Positions 12,001-22,480 of a stretch of DNA of 64,000 nt are shown one piece after another; positions within the stretch are counted from its first letter, which is position 1, and every line of letters starts with the position of its first letter. Both the position numbers and the translations under genes were made by a program. The stretch is from Bombardia bombarda (lineage: Eukaryota; Ascomycota; Sordariomycetes; Sordariales; Lasiosphaeriaceae): NCBI GenBank assembly GCA_030512295.1, contig JAULSR010000002.1:5580001-5644000 (forward strand). Direction: 5' to 3'. A model generated the notes under the pieces. The model saw only the letters and a list, made by a program, of their open reading frames with translations, did no database searches and was not told the DNA's origin.

Positions 12001-12478
12001 GGTCACAAAAGCAGCCGACCCGTCAACAAGTGACTGCAAGACCCACCCCACAATGTTCTGGAGGAGCTCCTTGGCGTCGTCCTCGGTCAGACCAGCACTT
12101 TATTTTCGGATAGTGTTAGTGATATAACTCCATCTGAATGAAAAAACGAGTGAGAGAGAAATTACCTGTCCCTGTTAAGCTTGACGATAATAGTCAAGGC
12201 AGCAAAGAATTTGATGTTGTTGTCAGGGCTTGCGATCAGGCTCTGGGAAAGTTGCCATCCCTGAGGTGACCTCTGCAGTCTCTGGAGGACGTCTTGGACC
12301 CGAGATATGGTCCCAGGGGCGTTTGGTTCATACAGCGCCCGTATAAACTGAGACACATGGACGGAGGTGGTTAGCTCGACTTGTCTGAGATGGTCTGTAG
12401 TTTGGAAAGGCAACTTACCGATTCGACCTCGGGCAGAGTTGAAGGTAAAGGTAGTTGTTCCATGGCGAAGTTTGCCAT
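9055..12478 (-). CDS. Importin-beta family karyopherin (Kap122/Pdr6, importin-13-like)
   Basis: Nuclear transport receptor built of HEAT repeats. Seven exons read on the minus strand: 12478-12419, 12347-12166, 12097-11759, 11691-11565, 11502-9696, 9610-9426 and 9339-9055. They sum to 2985 nt, giving 994 aa, typical for this family. The N-terminus MANFAMEQLPLPSTLPEVES followed by FIRALYEPN and a helix with KFFAALTIIVKLNRD resembles the Ran-binding importin-beta N-terminal domain. The long central exon is alpha-helical throughout. The C-terminus ends with VTPEEKTLFLKKVVG. Assignment to the Kap122/IPO13 group rather than another importin is from overall look; that group carries cargo such as TFIIA in yeast and RNA-binding proteins in animals. 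An in-frame second ATG lies 12 bases downstream. It is divergent from the aminopeptidase P gene. Confidence 0.85.
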
Positions 12479-13794
12479 GTAAGAGCTGGCTGGTTTAGTT
12501 TAGTCGGGATGTGTGTAGGCGACTTTAAATGTCTTTTGATGCTGATACTATGATATCGTTTGGTTGATCTTCACACAGGTACGCCGTAAAGCCATGAAGT
12601 GGGGGAGGCAAGTTGGACCCGAGTTGGGTGTGTCGTATCAAAATAGGGATGGCCCTTAATAGCGAGCAAAAGCACAGATGAAGGCTTGGCGGGCAGGTGG
12701 ACTGTTTGTTTGGTGATGAAATTATTCAATCAGATCATCAGAGCTAACAAACCTGGGGCGAGCTCTGGGATCTGGCTTGGGTTGGGGTTTTGTGTGTAAA
12801 TTTGCGTAGGCCGCGCTACCTCATCACACTGGCGAGCCCCGCAGGCAGCTATAGCCCCGTATTTAGCTGCCTTCCAGTCCGCTATGTCAAACATGTTCCA
12901 TGGCCCGACGTTTATCAGGCATCTATCGATAACGGCCTCCATTCAAACTTATATCCTTATTAGACTCATAGAGGTCGCCGGTAACACTGTAGGCAAATGT
13001 AACCAAAGGTACCTACACACACAGTATCCATGTACACACCGACGGATATAGCCCGACAAAATAATCAAGCATCGACACCGAGCCGTTGTGACTTACATAG
13101 GTACCTAGGTAAATCGATCGCTCCAAGTTGCGGAACGGGCAGCACCCGGGAGTGTCACCTCCGCTCCACCTGTGGCTGCGGGTGATTTTCCTCAGGTGCC
13201 AACCAAGGGTCTTGGGCTGTCTTACACTGCCTAGCTAAAATATACCATGGCATGTAAAATAGCGATTGCTTGCAGCCCACAACGATGCAGGCCGGATGTC
13301 CCCGAACCACTTCCATATTTCCCCAGGTCGCATCCCGGCTTGCGTTGCATGCCACTTCGAGATTCTGTCATGCGGGCGGACGGTTTAGGTCAGACAAGAT
13401 TGGTGGTTGAATTGCTTCACGAATCACTGCGTCCCTCTCCTGATGGTCGTGCCTTCCGGGGCTGGAGCCATCTTCACGCAGCCGCGCATCCCAACTCCCA
13501 GATTTGGCAGGCGCGACCTGGAATGACCAATGAAGGGACCTGCACAGCCCAACGCCATAGGTGATGTCGGCGGGCGACAGGCGGTAGGTGGGCGGATGTG
13601 GACAAGGTGGGGTCAACAAAGCGCGTACGTTGCGTAGGAGCTCTGGAGAGGGAAGCTACACCCCTCTATCGTTCGTCTACTGTGCTTCGAGAAGTTTACA
13701 ACCTTGAATACCCGCGCGACCTATCGTGTCGTTGCTTCCCGCCTTGCCCTAGGTTGCTCAAGCAAGTTTAGGTTGCCCTGATCCGCATCCCTCC
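12479..13794. promoter_or_regulatory. Divergent intergenic region between the importin and aminopeptidase P genes
   Basis: About 1.3 kb with no supported gene. It probably holds both promoters and 5' leaders. A palindromic aggtacctaggta string sits near 13099-13112. No repeat family or RNA recognised. Confidence 0.4.
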
Positions 13795-16049
13795 ATGCGG
13801 TATATTTGGGCAAGACCCTGCCTTGCAGCTCTCACTTCTCCGAGTCCCCTCCGTACACTTGCAGCAGTCTCTCTGCCGCTGATACGCAGCTGTCGTCCGA
13901 CCCGTCCCTGCCCCTCCACCTCCACCTACACCTCTAGCTTCCTCACTATAAGGGCAATTCAAACCCTGGTCGCTGGACTTGCTGCTGCACTGCCCATTGA
14001 CGATATGGAGACTGTTAGCACCGGCTCCCGTCTGGCCGCACTGCGAACCCTGATGAAGGAGCGCAAGGTCGATATCTATGGTATGTTACGAGCTGTTACC
14101 CGCACGCTACCGCCACATCCTTCTTCATGCGGGTCACTGACTGTACTTACCTTCCTTCTCTTGCAGTGGTGCCCTCAGAAGACAGCCACGCGTCCGAGTA
14201 CATCGCTGCTTGTGACGCTCGGCGAGCTTTCATTTCTGGCTTCACTGGATCCGCCGGCACTGCCGTGGTAACACACGACAAGGCTGCCCTCGCTACCGAT
14301 GGCCGCTACTTCAACCAGGCCGCCAAGCAACTGGATCAGAACTGGCTTCTTCTCAAGACGGGTGTTGCAGATGTCCCCTCCTGGCAGGAATGGGCGGCGG
14401 ACGAATCTGTTGGCGGGAAGACTGTTGCTGTTGATCCTACCTTGATCTCGAGCACCATCGCTGACAAGTTCAATGAGAGCATCAAGAAAAAGGGTGGTGC
14501 TGGCCTGGAGGCCGTTGCCGACAACCTGATTGACCTTGTTTGGCAAGCGGACAGACCTTCCCGCCCAAGCCAGCCAGTAGTGCTTTTGCCTCCAAAGTAC
14601 TCCGGCACCGACACAGCAACCAAGCTCACTGAGCTGCGTAAGGAACTCACCAAGAAGAAGGGTGTTGGCTTTGTTCTCTCACTTCTGGACGATATTGCGT
14701 GGTTGTTCAACCTCCGCGGCAGCGACATCCCCTACAATCCCGTTTTCTTTTCCTATGCCATCGTGACGCAGGATTCCGCAACCTTGTATATTGACTCATC
14801 GAAGCTGAGCGACGACTGCAAAGTGTATCTGACGAGCAACAATGTCTCGGTCAAGCCATATGACGACCTCTTTGGCGACGCCAAGGCCTTGACTGCTGCC
14901 AATTCTGCAACGACCGAGGCATCTGGACCGCCTCAGAAGTATCTGATGTCTTCCAAGGCATCATGGGCCTTGAAGCTGGCTTTGGGAGGCGAGAAGTCAG
15001 CTGACGAGATAAGATCCCCGGTCGGTGACGCCAAAGCCGTCAAGAATGACACAGAGCTGGCAGGCATGAGAAATTGCCATGTTCGAGACGGTGCAGCTTT
15101 GATCGAGTTCTTTGCCTGGCTTGAAGACCAGCTCATCAACCAAAAGGCAGTACTGGACGAGGTCCAGGTCGCTGATAAGCTGGAAAGCTTGCGGAAGAGG
15201 CAGAAAGACTATGTCGGCCTGTCTTTTGACACCATATCCTCCACTGGACCAAAGTGAGTACTTTCGTAACCCCGAACAGTCGAAGTCTGTTCGCTGACAT
15301 TTGAACAGTGCTGCCGTGATCCATTACAGCCCCGAGCCGGGTAACTGCTCAGTGGTTGATCCGAATGCTATATATCTCTGCGACTCGGGTGCACAGTACC
15401 TTGACGGCACAACAGACACTACGCGGACTTTGCATTTCGGAACACCGACGCCAGCCGAGAAGACGGCCTACACCCTTGTGCTCAAGGGTAATATTGCTCT
15501 TGACATGGCTGTGTTCCCGAAGGGCACTACCGGCTTTGCAATCGATTGCCTGGCCCGCCAGTTCCTTTGGGTAGGTTCTAGCAGTCGTTGTAGACCGTTC
15601 TTGTATGCTAATATACCCAACAGAAAGCAGGCCTTGATTATCGGCACGGAACCGGCCACGGCGTGGGCTCATATCTGAATGTCCACGAGGGCCCCATTGG
15701 TATCGGAACGCGCAAGTCGTATGCTGATGTGGCCCTTGCGTCAGGAAACGTCCTGTCGATCGAGCCTGGATATTACGAGGATGGAGCCTACGGTATTCGC
15801 ATTGAGAACATGGCCATCGTACGCGAGGTCAAGCTTGAGCACTGCTTTGGCGACAAGCCGTACTTCGGATTTGAACATGTCACCATGGTTCCATACTGCC
15901 GAAATCTTATTGACGAAACCTTGCTGACGTCGGAGGAGAAGAAGTGGCTCAATGATTCCAGCAAAGAGATTCTGGCCAATACCGAGTCTTACTTCAAGGA
16001 TGACCCGGTAACCCAGAAATGGCTGGTTCGCGAAACACAGCCGTTTTAG
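13795..16049 (+). CDS. ampp: Xaa-Pro aminopeptidase P (metallopeptidase M24B)
   Basis: Removes the N-terminal residue from peptides with proline in position two, using two metal ions. Four exons (13795-14080, 14167-15253, 15309-15570, 15624-16049) total 2061 nt, giving 686 aa from the first ATG. It has the two creatinase-like N-terminal domains, then the pita-bread catalytic domain. Metal ligands are D483 and D494 (YLCDSGAQYLDGTTDTTRT), H557 (GTGHGVGSY), E592 (SIEPGYY) and E606 (IRIENM). Cytosolic homologues begin at the METVSTGSRLAAL position, here 14005. The extra 70 residues are rich in Arg, Ser and Thr and nearly free of acids, like a mitochondrial presequence. Both starts may be used. 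Which start is correct is uncertain; the identity is not. Confidence 0.94.
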
Positions 16050-16206
16050 ATATAACCACAAAGCCACTCACTACCCGTGCGTCCCTGGAATTGCTATTGG
16101 GGTAGAGAGAGACGATCAGGAACACAAACCATAACCCCCTTTTCCTTTTGATTCTAGTTAAACTACCCATGGGTAGGGACAGCATACGCTTTCCTAGCAG
16201 ATCCGC

Positions 16207-16806
16207 TCAAAAAGACATGAAGGCTGATAGGGCAAAGGTCAAGCCAAATGAGAGCTTGAAAGCTGGGTTTTTGTTCAAGGCGGCAAGGATCCGGGATGAT
16301 TGCATGTATTTCTTCAATCCCAAGCGCTCCACCACATTTATGCCATAGCGAGAGGCAACCTGAGAGGCAGAAAAGGTCAATATAAGAGGATGGGGAATCA
16401 ATGATGTGTATCTCCAAGAGCTTAGAATAACGCACTTGAATGAGGACAATGCCGATTCCTGCTAGAAGTACTAGTGTCTTGGAGAAGACACTAATGAGAA
16501 GACCCGCGGCAAATCCTGAGATGAGGTTGAGCTGTCAGTCGTCTTCCTCCTTTGTGAGGTCGTAGCAAGAAGTCATGAGATCTTACCAGACAAGCTCCCT
16601 CCAGAAAGTTGCTTGATAATTTCCGAGTTCAGCCCATCCTTTCGGCGGGGCTCGTTTGATAGTGAGCGCGTAGATGCAGGTGTTGCATAGGAGTCGAGAC
16701 TCAAGGGCTGTTGTCTGCTGGCCATGTAGAGACCAGTTGTGAGACTCAGGCTCACCGGGACAGCGCTTCGTCGTAGCGCCGAGCGGCAGAGCAGTAGAGA
16801 CGCCAT
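16207..16806 (-). CDS. FUN14-family mitochondrial membrane protein
   Basis: 150 aa from three exons (16806-16587, 16515-16436, 16359-16207; 453 nt in all). The N-terminus MASLLLCRSALRRSAVP is Arg/Ser/Leu-rich without acids, as expected for mitochondrial targeting. The FUN14 core follows: a glycine-rich hydrophobic helix (GFAAGLLISVFSKTLVLLAG), then a segment with YGINVVERLGLKKYMQ, and a C-terminal hydrophobic helix (FKLSFGLTFALSAFMSF). Animal FUNDC1 is an outer-membrane mitophagy receptor; no clear LIR motif is visible here, so only family membership is claimed. Convergent with the aminopeptidase P gene (157 bases between stops) and divergent from the next gene. Confidence 0.85.
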
Positions 16807-17340
16807 TACTTTGGGGTGTTTCTTAGGGTAAAAAGCGATTGAGTGAGTGAGAATATCCCGATGTAATAAGTCGTATTTGTGAGCCTATCTAGATATAGTA
16901 GAACCTCAAGTTTGTTTTGGAGGTTCGTTCACTGGGTCACTGAAAGCGTCAGATGAATGGCGCGTTGTTGGGTGACCCAGATCATATGACGTAACTTGAG
17001 TCCCCTGCCCAGGAGCTTTGAGAGCTGACAATTTGTGGGGCCGCAGGTACGAACGCACAGATGCAGGGGTAAAGAGGAGCATGGGCCACCTGCCCCGCTA
17101 GACGCGACCGACCGCGTCTCCATTGTTTTGTCCTCACGCGTCCATTGCTCTGGACTTTCAAACGCGCCATTGACGACTCGATTCCCCCCCTCGCCTCACC
17201 CCTCCCGGCCCGGCTCGCACATTCATATCCACACCGCCATCGACGACTCTGCTATGCGCAGCACGTCTTCGTAACATTTGCCGAAAACCCCGACTTCGAT
17301 ATCTTCTCCCTTTTTTTTTGCCCTAAAGTGAGAGGAGCAA
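16807..17340. promoter_or_regulatory. Divergent promoter between the FUN14 gene and the 703-aa protein gene
   Basis: 534 bases with no ORF of interest. The side next to the plus-strand gene is pyrimidine-rich (cccttttttttttgcc near 17308-17323), typical of fungal 5' leaders. Confidence 0.45.
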
Positions 17341-19452
17341 ATGCCTCGGCCCAAGCGATCGCGCGCCGCGCCGTCGCGACCCACGACGACTGCCGCCCAA
17401 CTGCCCGAGCTGCCGCTGCCAGAGTCCGAAGCATCGATAGCTGAGACTATTCCTATTAGCAAAGCAACGGCATCGAACCCTAAAGTGTCAAGCGACTTGT
17501 TCAGCGACATATATGATGTCAGCGATCGGGAAAAGGAGCGCATCAGGAAGCGCAATGCCGACGACCTGGCTACCGCACGCCAAGCGGCTCAGCCCACCGC
17601 CCAGTATGATTTAGACATGAACGCAGAGCAGAAACGAGCGCTAGAGGATTCCAGACGCAGGCGGGATGCCGCAATGGACAGGCTCGCCGACATCACATCG
17701 ACGTCTAGGAATACTACGTCTGACGACGTGGGAAGCCCGCCACCCGTCGAGTACAGCCGCCGAGAGGAGGAAACTACCATGCAACAGACAGCAGCGCGAA
17801 AGCCGCCCCGGCTCACGGATGCATCAGGGTTGGATTTGGACGATGATATGTTTGGGGACTTCGGCGACCTCGATGACACCCTGGACGATACCGAGAACGC
17901 GATAGAGGACACGCAGAATGGCCACCGCTCGACCGACACCTCATCCTTCAACATCGCCGCCTTCAAGCGTCGGCCCCGGCAGTCGAGCATTGTCGGGAAG
18001 GACGATGCCCCTATCCGTCCGAGCAGCAGGGGTGTCAGCACGCCGAGCGTCATTTCAACCTTCAACCTAGGTGGCTTTAAGCGACGGGCGCGCGAGCCCA
18101 GTATTCTTGGAACAGCGCAGAAGGAACGGCCGCAGCGGCCTCCATCCCGGGCTACTTCACGGGCTAGAGACAACGTTGCCAATGCCGATGCCGCCGCCGC
18201 CGATGACTCGGGCCCAGATGACGAGTCAACGCCACTAAACAAAGCAAAGCAGCGATCTGAGGCCGTACTACCGCCAGTGGACGACACCCTACCTTCAGCC
18301 TCTCCCATCTTGACTCGGAAACGGAAATCTCTAGAAGACCAAGGCGGCCGCGAGAAGAGGCCTGCCCTCGATAATCCACTTGACGACGACGACGAGATAA
18401 TTCATCAGTCGATCGAAGTCGAGAGCACCACTAGCACCCTCTCCCTCCCCCCTTCCTCCCCGCTTCTTCCCGTCCGACGCAGTGAATATCGTCCCGCCAC
18501 GCCAGAATACATGGAATCAGAAGAAGCCATGGATCCAGACGACCCCGACATGGCGCCGCCCATGAGCAGCGGCTCCTCCGACGGCGGAAGCCCCGTCATC
18601 TGGCCTTCCTTAGACTCGCTCGCGCACCGCACATACACGAGGAAAGCAACGGTAGCACCTAGAGCAGCGCGCAAGACGCCGGAAACTGAAGACGGCGGCG
18701 ATGCCTTTTCAAACGTCTCGTCACCCCCGTCGCTAACGCACTCGCCTAACTATGATGCGCCGCCGCCGCGAGCAGTGATCGCGAAGACTGCTGCTGCTGC
18801 CAAGCCCAAGAAAAAGCCTGTTGCCACCACAGCGGATCTGACGTCTCTGCTCCCGCGCCGGCGGCACAAGACGCGCAGGCCGTCAAACGCCGACCCGTTT
18901 GACATTGAAACGAGCTCCGACGAAAGGGATTATGATGCGCTCTATGGCGGCTATGAAGATGGGGAAGATGGCGATGAGCTTTCATATGTCGACCTGAGAA
19001 CCGCCGCTGCTCGCAGGAGAAAGGCCAAATCCGTTCAGCCGTCGGCGACAGCAGCACAGAAGCAGCCACTTGGCAGCAAAACGGCGAATAATAGGGCCAG
19101 CGGAGCGAAAGGAAAGGGTGTTGCCGTCGCCGCTGCTGAAGGGGCGAGGTCAAAGAAGAGGCCCGGGCTAAGGACGTACGGATCGCGCAGCTCGGATAAG
19201 GAGAATGAGAATGATGCTGCGGAGGAGTCGATTGTGGTTGGGAGTGGGGGCGAGGAGGAGGGGGAGGAGGAGGGGGAGGGAGGTGGAGAAGAAGAGGATT
19301 CATTTGTCGATGCCGAGACGAGCCAGATGATGCTGGAGAGGAGGGGCGAGGAGTTGCACCAGGCGGCCAAGAAGTTCAAGGAGGTAGATCAGTGGGAGCT
19401 GTCGTTTGAGGAGGTGACGCAGAGCTCGTCGCCGCAGCGGGATGCGAGGTGA
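17341..19452 (+). CDS. Large disordered basic/acidic protein, probably nuclear; function unknown
   Basis: Single open frame of 703 aa; I do not recognise it. It starts MPRPKRSRAAPSRP (basic, NLS-like) and is mostly low-complexity Ser, Pro, Asp, Glu and Arg. A motif of the form FN[IL]xxFKRRxRxxSI[VL]G occurs twice, at about residues 203-219 and 241-257. Other islands are LTSLLPRRRHKTRRPS with following DPFDI, RTYGSRSSDKENEND, and a predicted C-terminal helix reading AAKKFKEVDQWELSFEEV. A run of glutamate and glycine (about 635-655) precedes the helix. No enzyme or DNA-binding domain is visible. Basic clusters, many potential phosphosites and the KEN-like string suggest a cell-cycle or chromatin adaptor; this is inference. 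Length, codon use and a clear start support a real gene. Confidence 0.8.
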   Translation: MPRPKRSRAAPSRPTTTAAQLPELPLPESEASIAETIPISKATASNPKVSSDLFSDIYDVSDREKERIRKRNADDLATARQAAQPTAQYDLDMNAEQKRALEDSRRRRDAAMDRLADITSTSRNTTSDDVGSPPPVEYSRREEETTMQQTAARKPPRLTDASGLDLDDDMFGDFGDLDDTLDDTENAIEDTQNGHRSTDTSSFNIAAFKRRPRQSSIVGKDDAPIRPSSRGVSTPSVISTFNLGGFKRRAREPSILGTAQKERPQRPPSRATSRARDNVANADAAAADDSGPDDESTPLNKAKQRSEAVLPPVDDTLPSASPILTRKRKSLEDQGGREKRPALDNPLDDDDEIIHQSIEVESTTSTLSLPPSSPLLPVRRSEYRPATPEYMESEEAMDPDDPDMAPPMSSGSSDGGSPVIWPSLDSLAHRTYTRKATVAPRAARKTPETEDGGDAFSNVSSPPSLTHSPNYDAPPPRAVIAKTAAAAKPKKKPVATTADLTSLLPRRRHKTRRPSNADPFDIETSSDERDYDALYGGYEDGEDGDELSYVDLRTAAARRRKAKSVQPSATAAQKQPLGSKTANNRASGAKGKGVAVAAAEGARSKKRPGLRTYGSRSSDKENENDAAEESIVVGSGGEEEGEEEGEGGGEEEDSFVDAETSQMMLERRGEELHQAAKKFKEVDQWELSFEEVTQSSSPQRDAR

Positions 19453-20179
19453 AAGGATTTGACGAGGATGGACGGACAGACAGGAAAGCAACATGACATG
19501 TTTGGCCTACGTTTCTGGGCGGGCGTGGGGAGTAATGGTTGTTGGATCGGACCGACTGATTGACTGATCATACATGAGCTTATGTCCTTTTTTTTTTTCA
19601 GGGAGTGAGAGTGGGAGGGGGAACATTTGATGTTTATATTCTTTTGCTCTGGTTGTCCTTCATCCATCCCATGGCGCTTTATTTGCCAGAGTGAATATTC
19701 ATTTCTCGCTGCCCGACATAACACGTATCACCTAGGGAGGGGGGAAGATCATTGGCTTATACGAACACAGACAGGAAAGAATGAACGGACGGAAAATGCT
19801 CGCACGCGCGCGCCACTTGGGGCTTTTGAGTTTGGGTTGGGCAGGGTTGGCTTGGCTTGGATTGCACTGGAGAGCCATCAATCGTCAATTCGCCTTATGT
19901 AGTTCCACTCTTCTTCTTCTTCCCCTTATTAATACCCCTATTTTATCAAATTCCATGAGATTGGTAGGAGTTACCTAAGCAGGCAGTATTTCAACCAGCA
20001 ACCCACTCACATCGCAACCCCCCGCCCCTTTTTGACGCCTGACGCTCGATGCCACCGTTGGGTCGAGACCTATATGAATAAAACGAGAAACCCCTGCTCC
20101 TGTTGATTGTGGGTATATAACAAAACGTATGCTAGAAAATGTCTACCATGCATGCATGCGACGCGGGTGCATGACCTAC
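19453..20179. other. Intergenic region between two convergent genes
   Basis: About 730 bases of 3' flank shared by the 703-aa protein gene and TIP41. T-run at 19588-19597; AT-rich patches. No gene or structured RNA recognised. Confidence 0.5.
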
Positions 20180-21089
20180 CTAGAGCTTCAGCGAAACACT
20201 TTCGCGCACCTCTTCAACCTTTGGTAGCAGGTTGGCGATGGCATTGGCATCTCTCATGGCGACGGTTATGGCGTCGGGCATTAGGCCGGACATGTATAGG
20301 TTCTGTAGACGGACGGGTTAGTTTAAGTCTTGATGGGGAAATGAAAACCAAAAGAAAAGAATTCACCCTCTTCACATTCTCAAACGTATCCTCCTTCGCC
20401 GTATACTCCCGAATAACCAGCTCCTCATCAAAGTCCACATAAACCCGCGTGTCGCGCACCCGCACCAGCACATTATCAAGCCGCATAAACAGCCGACAAA
20501 GCAGCAGCATGCGCGCAGGCATGACGCGCAGCTTGACACTCAACATGCTGATCCCATTATCGTCCAGCTCGCTCTCGTACAGCACCACCTCGTCCGCAAA
20601 CAAGATCGGGTCCCGCCGGCGGAGCAGCTCGAGCGGGATCGCCGGCGTGTCGGCCGACGACACCAACCTCTTCCCCTCTGTAGCAGGCGTCTCGGTCCCG
20701 CGATACGCGGTGGTATAGCTCCAGTCATACGGCTTGACGACCTCGGAGATGCCGGCGCTGGTGCGCTCGCGGCTGCTGCTCCACTCGCCGGCGTAGGCGA
20801 CGCGCAGCATCTTGGCGCCCGTCTTGTCGACGAGGGCGAGGGCGGGCTCGGCGGCGAAGGCGACGGACCAGCCGGAGGGGGAGTGCGTGATGGACACGAG
20901 GTTGTCGCCAAAGATCATCTCGGGCACGGGGATGCCGAGGCGGGCGCTCATGGCGTCGATGGGCGCGCTCTTGAGGATGGGGAGCTTGCGCGAGGCGATG
21001 CGGAAGGCGCCTTGGGTGTGGGTCGTCGTGGCTTGGTCCATGGCGGAGGGTGAGGGGTAGGGCTCGTCGAGGGAGGTGATGTGGTTCAT
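20180..21089 (-). CDS. tip41: TIP41-like protein, type 2A phosphatase regulator
   Basis: Orthologue of yeast Tip41, which binds Tap42 and acts with PP2A-like phosphatases in TOR signalling. Two exons (21089-20367 and 20302-20180) give 281 aa. Diagnostic conserved stretches include THTQGAFRIASRKLPILKSA, LGIPVPEMIFGDN, KPYDWSYTTAYRGT, DPILFADEVVLYESELDDNG and RVMPARMLLLCRLFMRLDNV. The first ATG in this frame is taken as the start; homologues begin similarly with a proline-rich lead before TTTHTQG. A 43-codon upstream ORF ends exactly at this ATG (listed separately). It lies head to head, across 2.5 kb, with the Aurora kinase gene. Confidence 0.95.
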
Positions 21090-21120
21090 TTTGTTGTTGT
21101 CCTCAGGGGCGGCTTCTGGG

Positions 21121-21151
<31 letters not shown>

Positions 21152-21220
21152 GAGATGTCGCCGGTTGCTGTTGCGGCTGTCGCTGGAGTGGGCGTGGGCG
21201 TGGAGGGGGGCAAAGGACAT
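21086..21220 (-). promoter_or_regulatory. Upstream ORF overlapping the TIP41 start codon
   Basis: An ATG at 21220 opens a 43-codon frame containing ten consecutive AAC (Asn) codons. Its TGA (21088-21086) overlaps the TIP41 ATG (21089-21087) as ATGA. The overlap would favour termination-reinitiation or make TIP41 translation depend on leaky scanning. Whether it lies in the mature mRNA is unknown. Confidence 0.4.
21121..21151. repeat. (TTG)10 microsatellite in the TIP41 leader
   Basis: Ten perfect GTT/TTG triplets on the plus strand. On the TIP41 sense strand they read (AAC)10 and encode polyasparagine in the upstream ORF. Confidence 0.85.
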
Positions 21221-21640
21221 GGTTGTGTTTTGTGTGGTTGGTGGGGGGTTGCCCGTCTACTCTGAGAGTTTTCTGAAAAGTATGTCTGACAACTCTTGGA
21301 TGGGGCTGGTTGTCTTCTTTTCTCGGTAGTTGCGGTCGCTGATACGGATATATGTTGAAGGTCGATGCAGTTCGGAGTGGTTGGCTGGCGGGTGGTTTGG
21401 CGGGGCAGGAATGCGGGGTGGGGCTTCATTTGGAGAACCTCGCAGGGGTGCTAACTGAGCTACGTACCTTAAAACCCCACTAATCTTTGGTGCACTTATT
21501 GATCCCCCTAATATTCGCAGGTACTAACACTTACAATCCAATCCCTGAATTATGGTTAGTTTGGCACGAAGCACAGTGCCAGTCAATAAGTCTGGCCCGA
21601 TTTGACACCACCTACAACTACACCACCTACGACTATCCCA

Positions 21641-21738
21641 TTCACAATTATCTATCCCATCACAATTATCTATCCCATTCACAATTATCTATCCCATCAC
21701 AATTATCCCGTTCACAACTATCCCACCTCCAACTATCC
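21641..21738 (+). repeat. Imperfect 17-20-bp tandem repeats
   Basis: Five to six head-to-tail copies of a unit close to cacaattatctatcccat, with copies degrading toward the right end (aattatcccg, aactatccca). It looks like a minisatellite; no function visible. Confidence 0.75.
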
Positions 21739-22089
21739 TACCTATCTATTACTATTCCTGTCCCAAGTACCAAACTAACAATAATTCAAGGATTGATTGT
21801 ACACAGAAGTCACCAACCGGATCGACGAAACCATACCAAACGACACGGCTGGAGGCGCCTCCCATTCATGGCTAGGGCCATGTCTACAACGTCCTTCTTG
21901 TCATTTGGAAGAGCCAAAAGCAGTGTGTACTTCCTTCCCAAAGTCAGGGGGGCTGTCCTGCCTCATTCGCCCCGAATATCATGGGAGGAGGACCTCACAG
22001 GCGCAGCAATCTTAGGAAGACATAACAGGAGGCTGAATTTGTGGACACTCATGAGCCAGCACCTACGGTTACCCAGAGGCTTCACCTGA

Positions 22090-22480
22090 AAACAGTACAC
22101 GACGACTTTGGCAACGGACGAGGACAGTCGTTATTACCTTATGAGAGATGAAATATTTAGCGAAGCTAAATACGGTGAAGAGACAGCTCGAGCCTACTGG
22201 CTTTAGTTCCTGTGCGACTAAAAAAGCAAGGGCTATATAGGAGATGCTATATACTCGGGCGAGCATCCTCGCTTCCTCCACGCGTCCAAATCTTCCAAGG
22301 AGCCAAAGCACCAACTCGTCGAGATGGCATATTGCGGAGATTTGAGAACGGACGCCCGCCTCTCCAAGTCCGGCTATTTCAAGAATGGTGACTCAATGGT
22401 CCAACTGTACGGCTACATACCGACAAATCTGCTCGACCTCATCCTCAGATTGCCCGATCACGATGTAGACATAATCAACT
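22090..22480 (+). pseudogene. Decayed protein-coding fragment, family unknown
   Basis: One plus-strand frame reads like protein for 130 codons but carries stops at 22204 (TAG) and 22219 (TAA) and ends in TAG at 22480. Coding-like pieces include DSRYYLMRDEIFSEAKYGEE before the stops and GYIGDAIYSGEHPRFLHA plus MVQLYGYIPTNLLDLILRLP after them. Just downstream (about 22540-22920), further coding-like fragments appear in shifting frames. No start codon context, splice pattern or domain could be recovered. A dead gene or transposon relic is likely, but random open sequence is not excluded. Confidence 0.4.
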
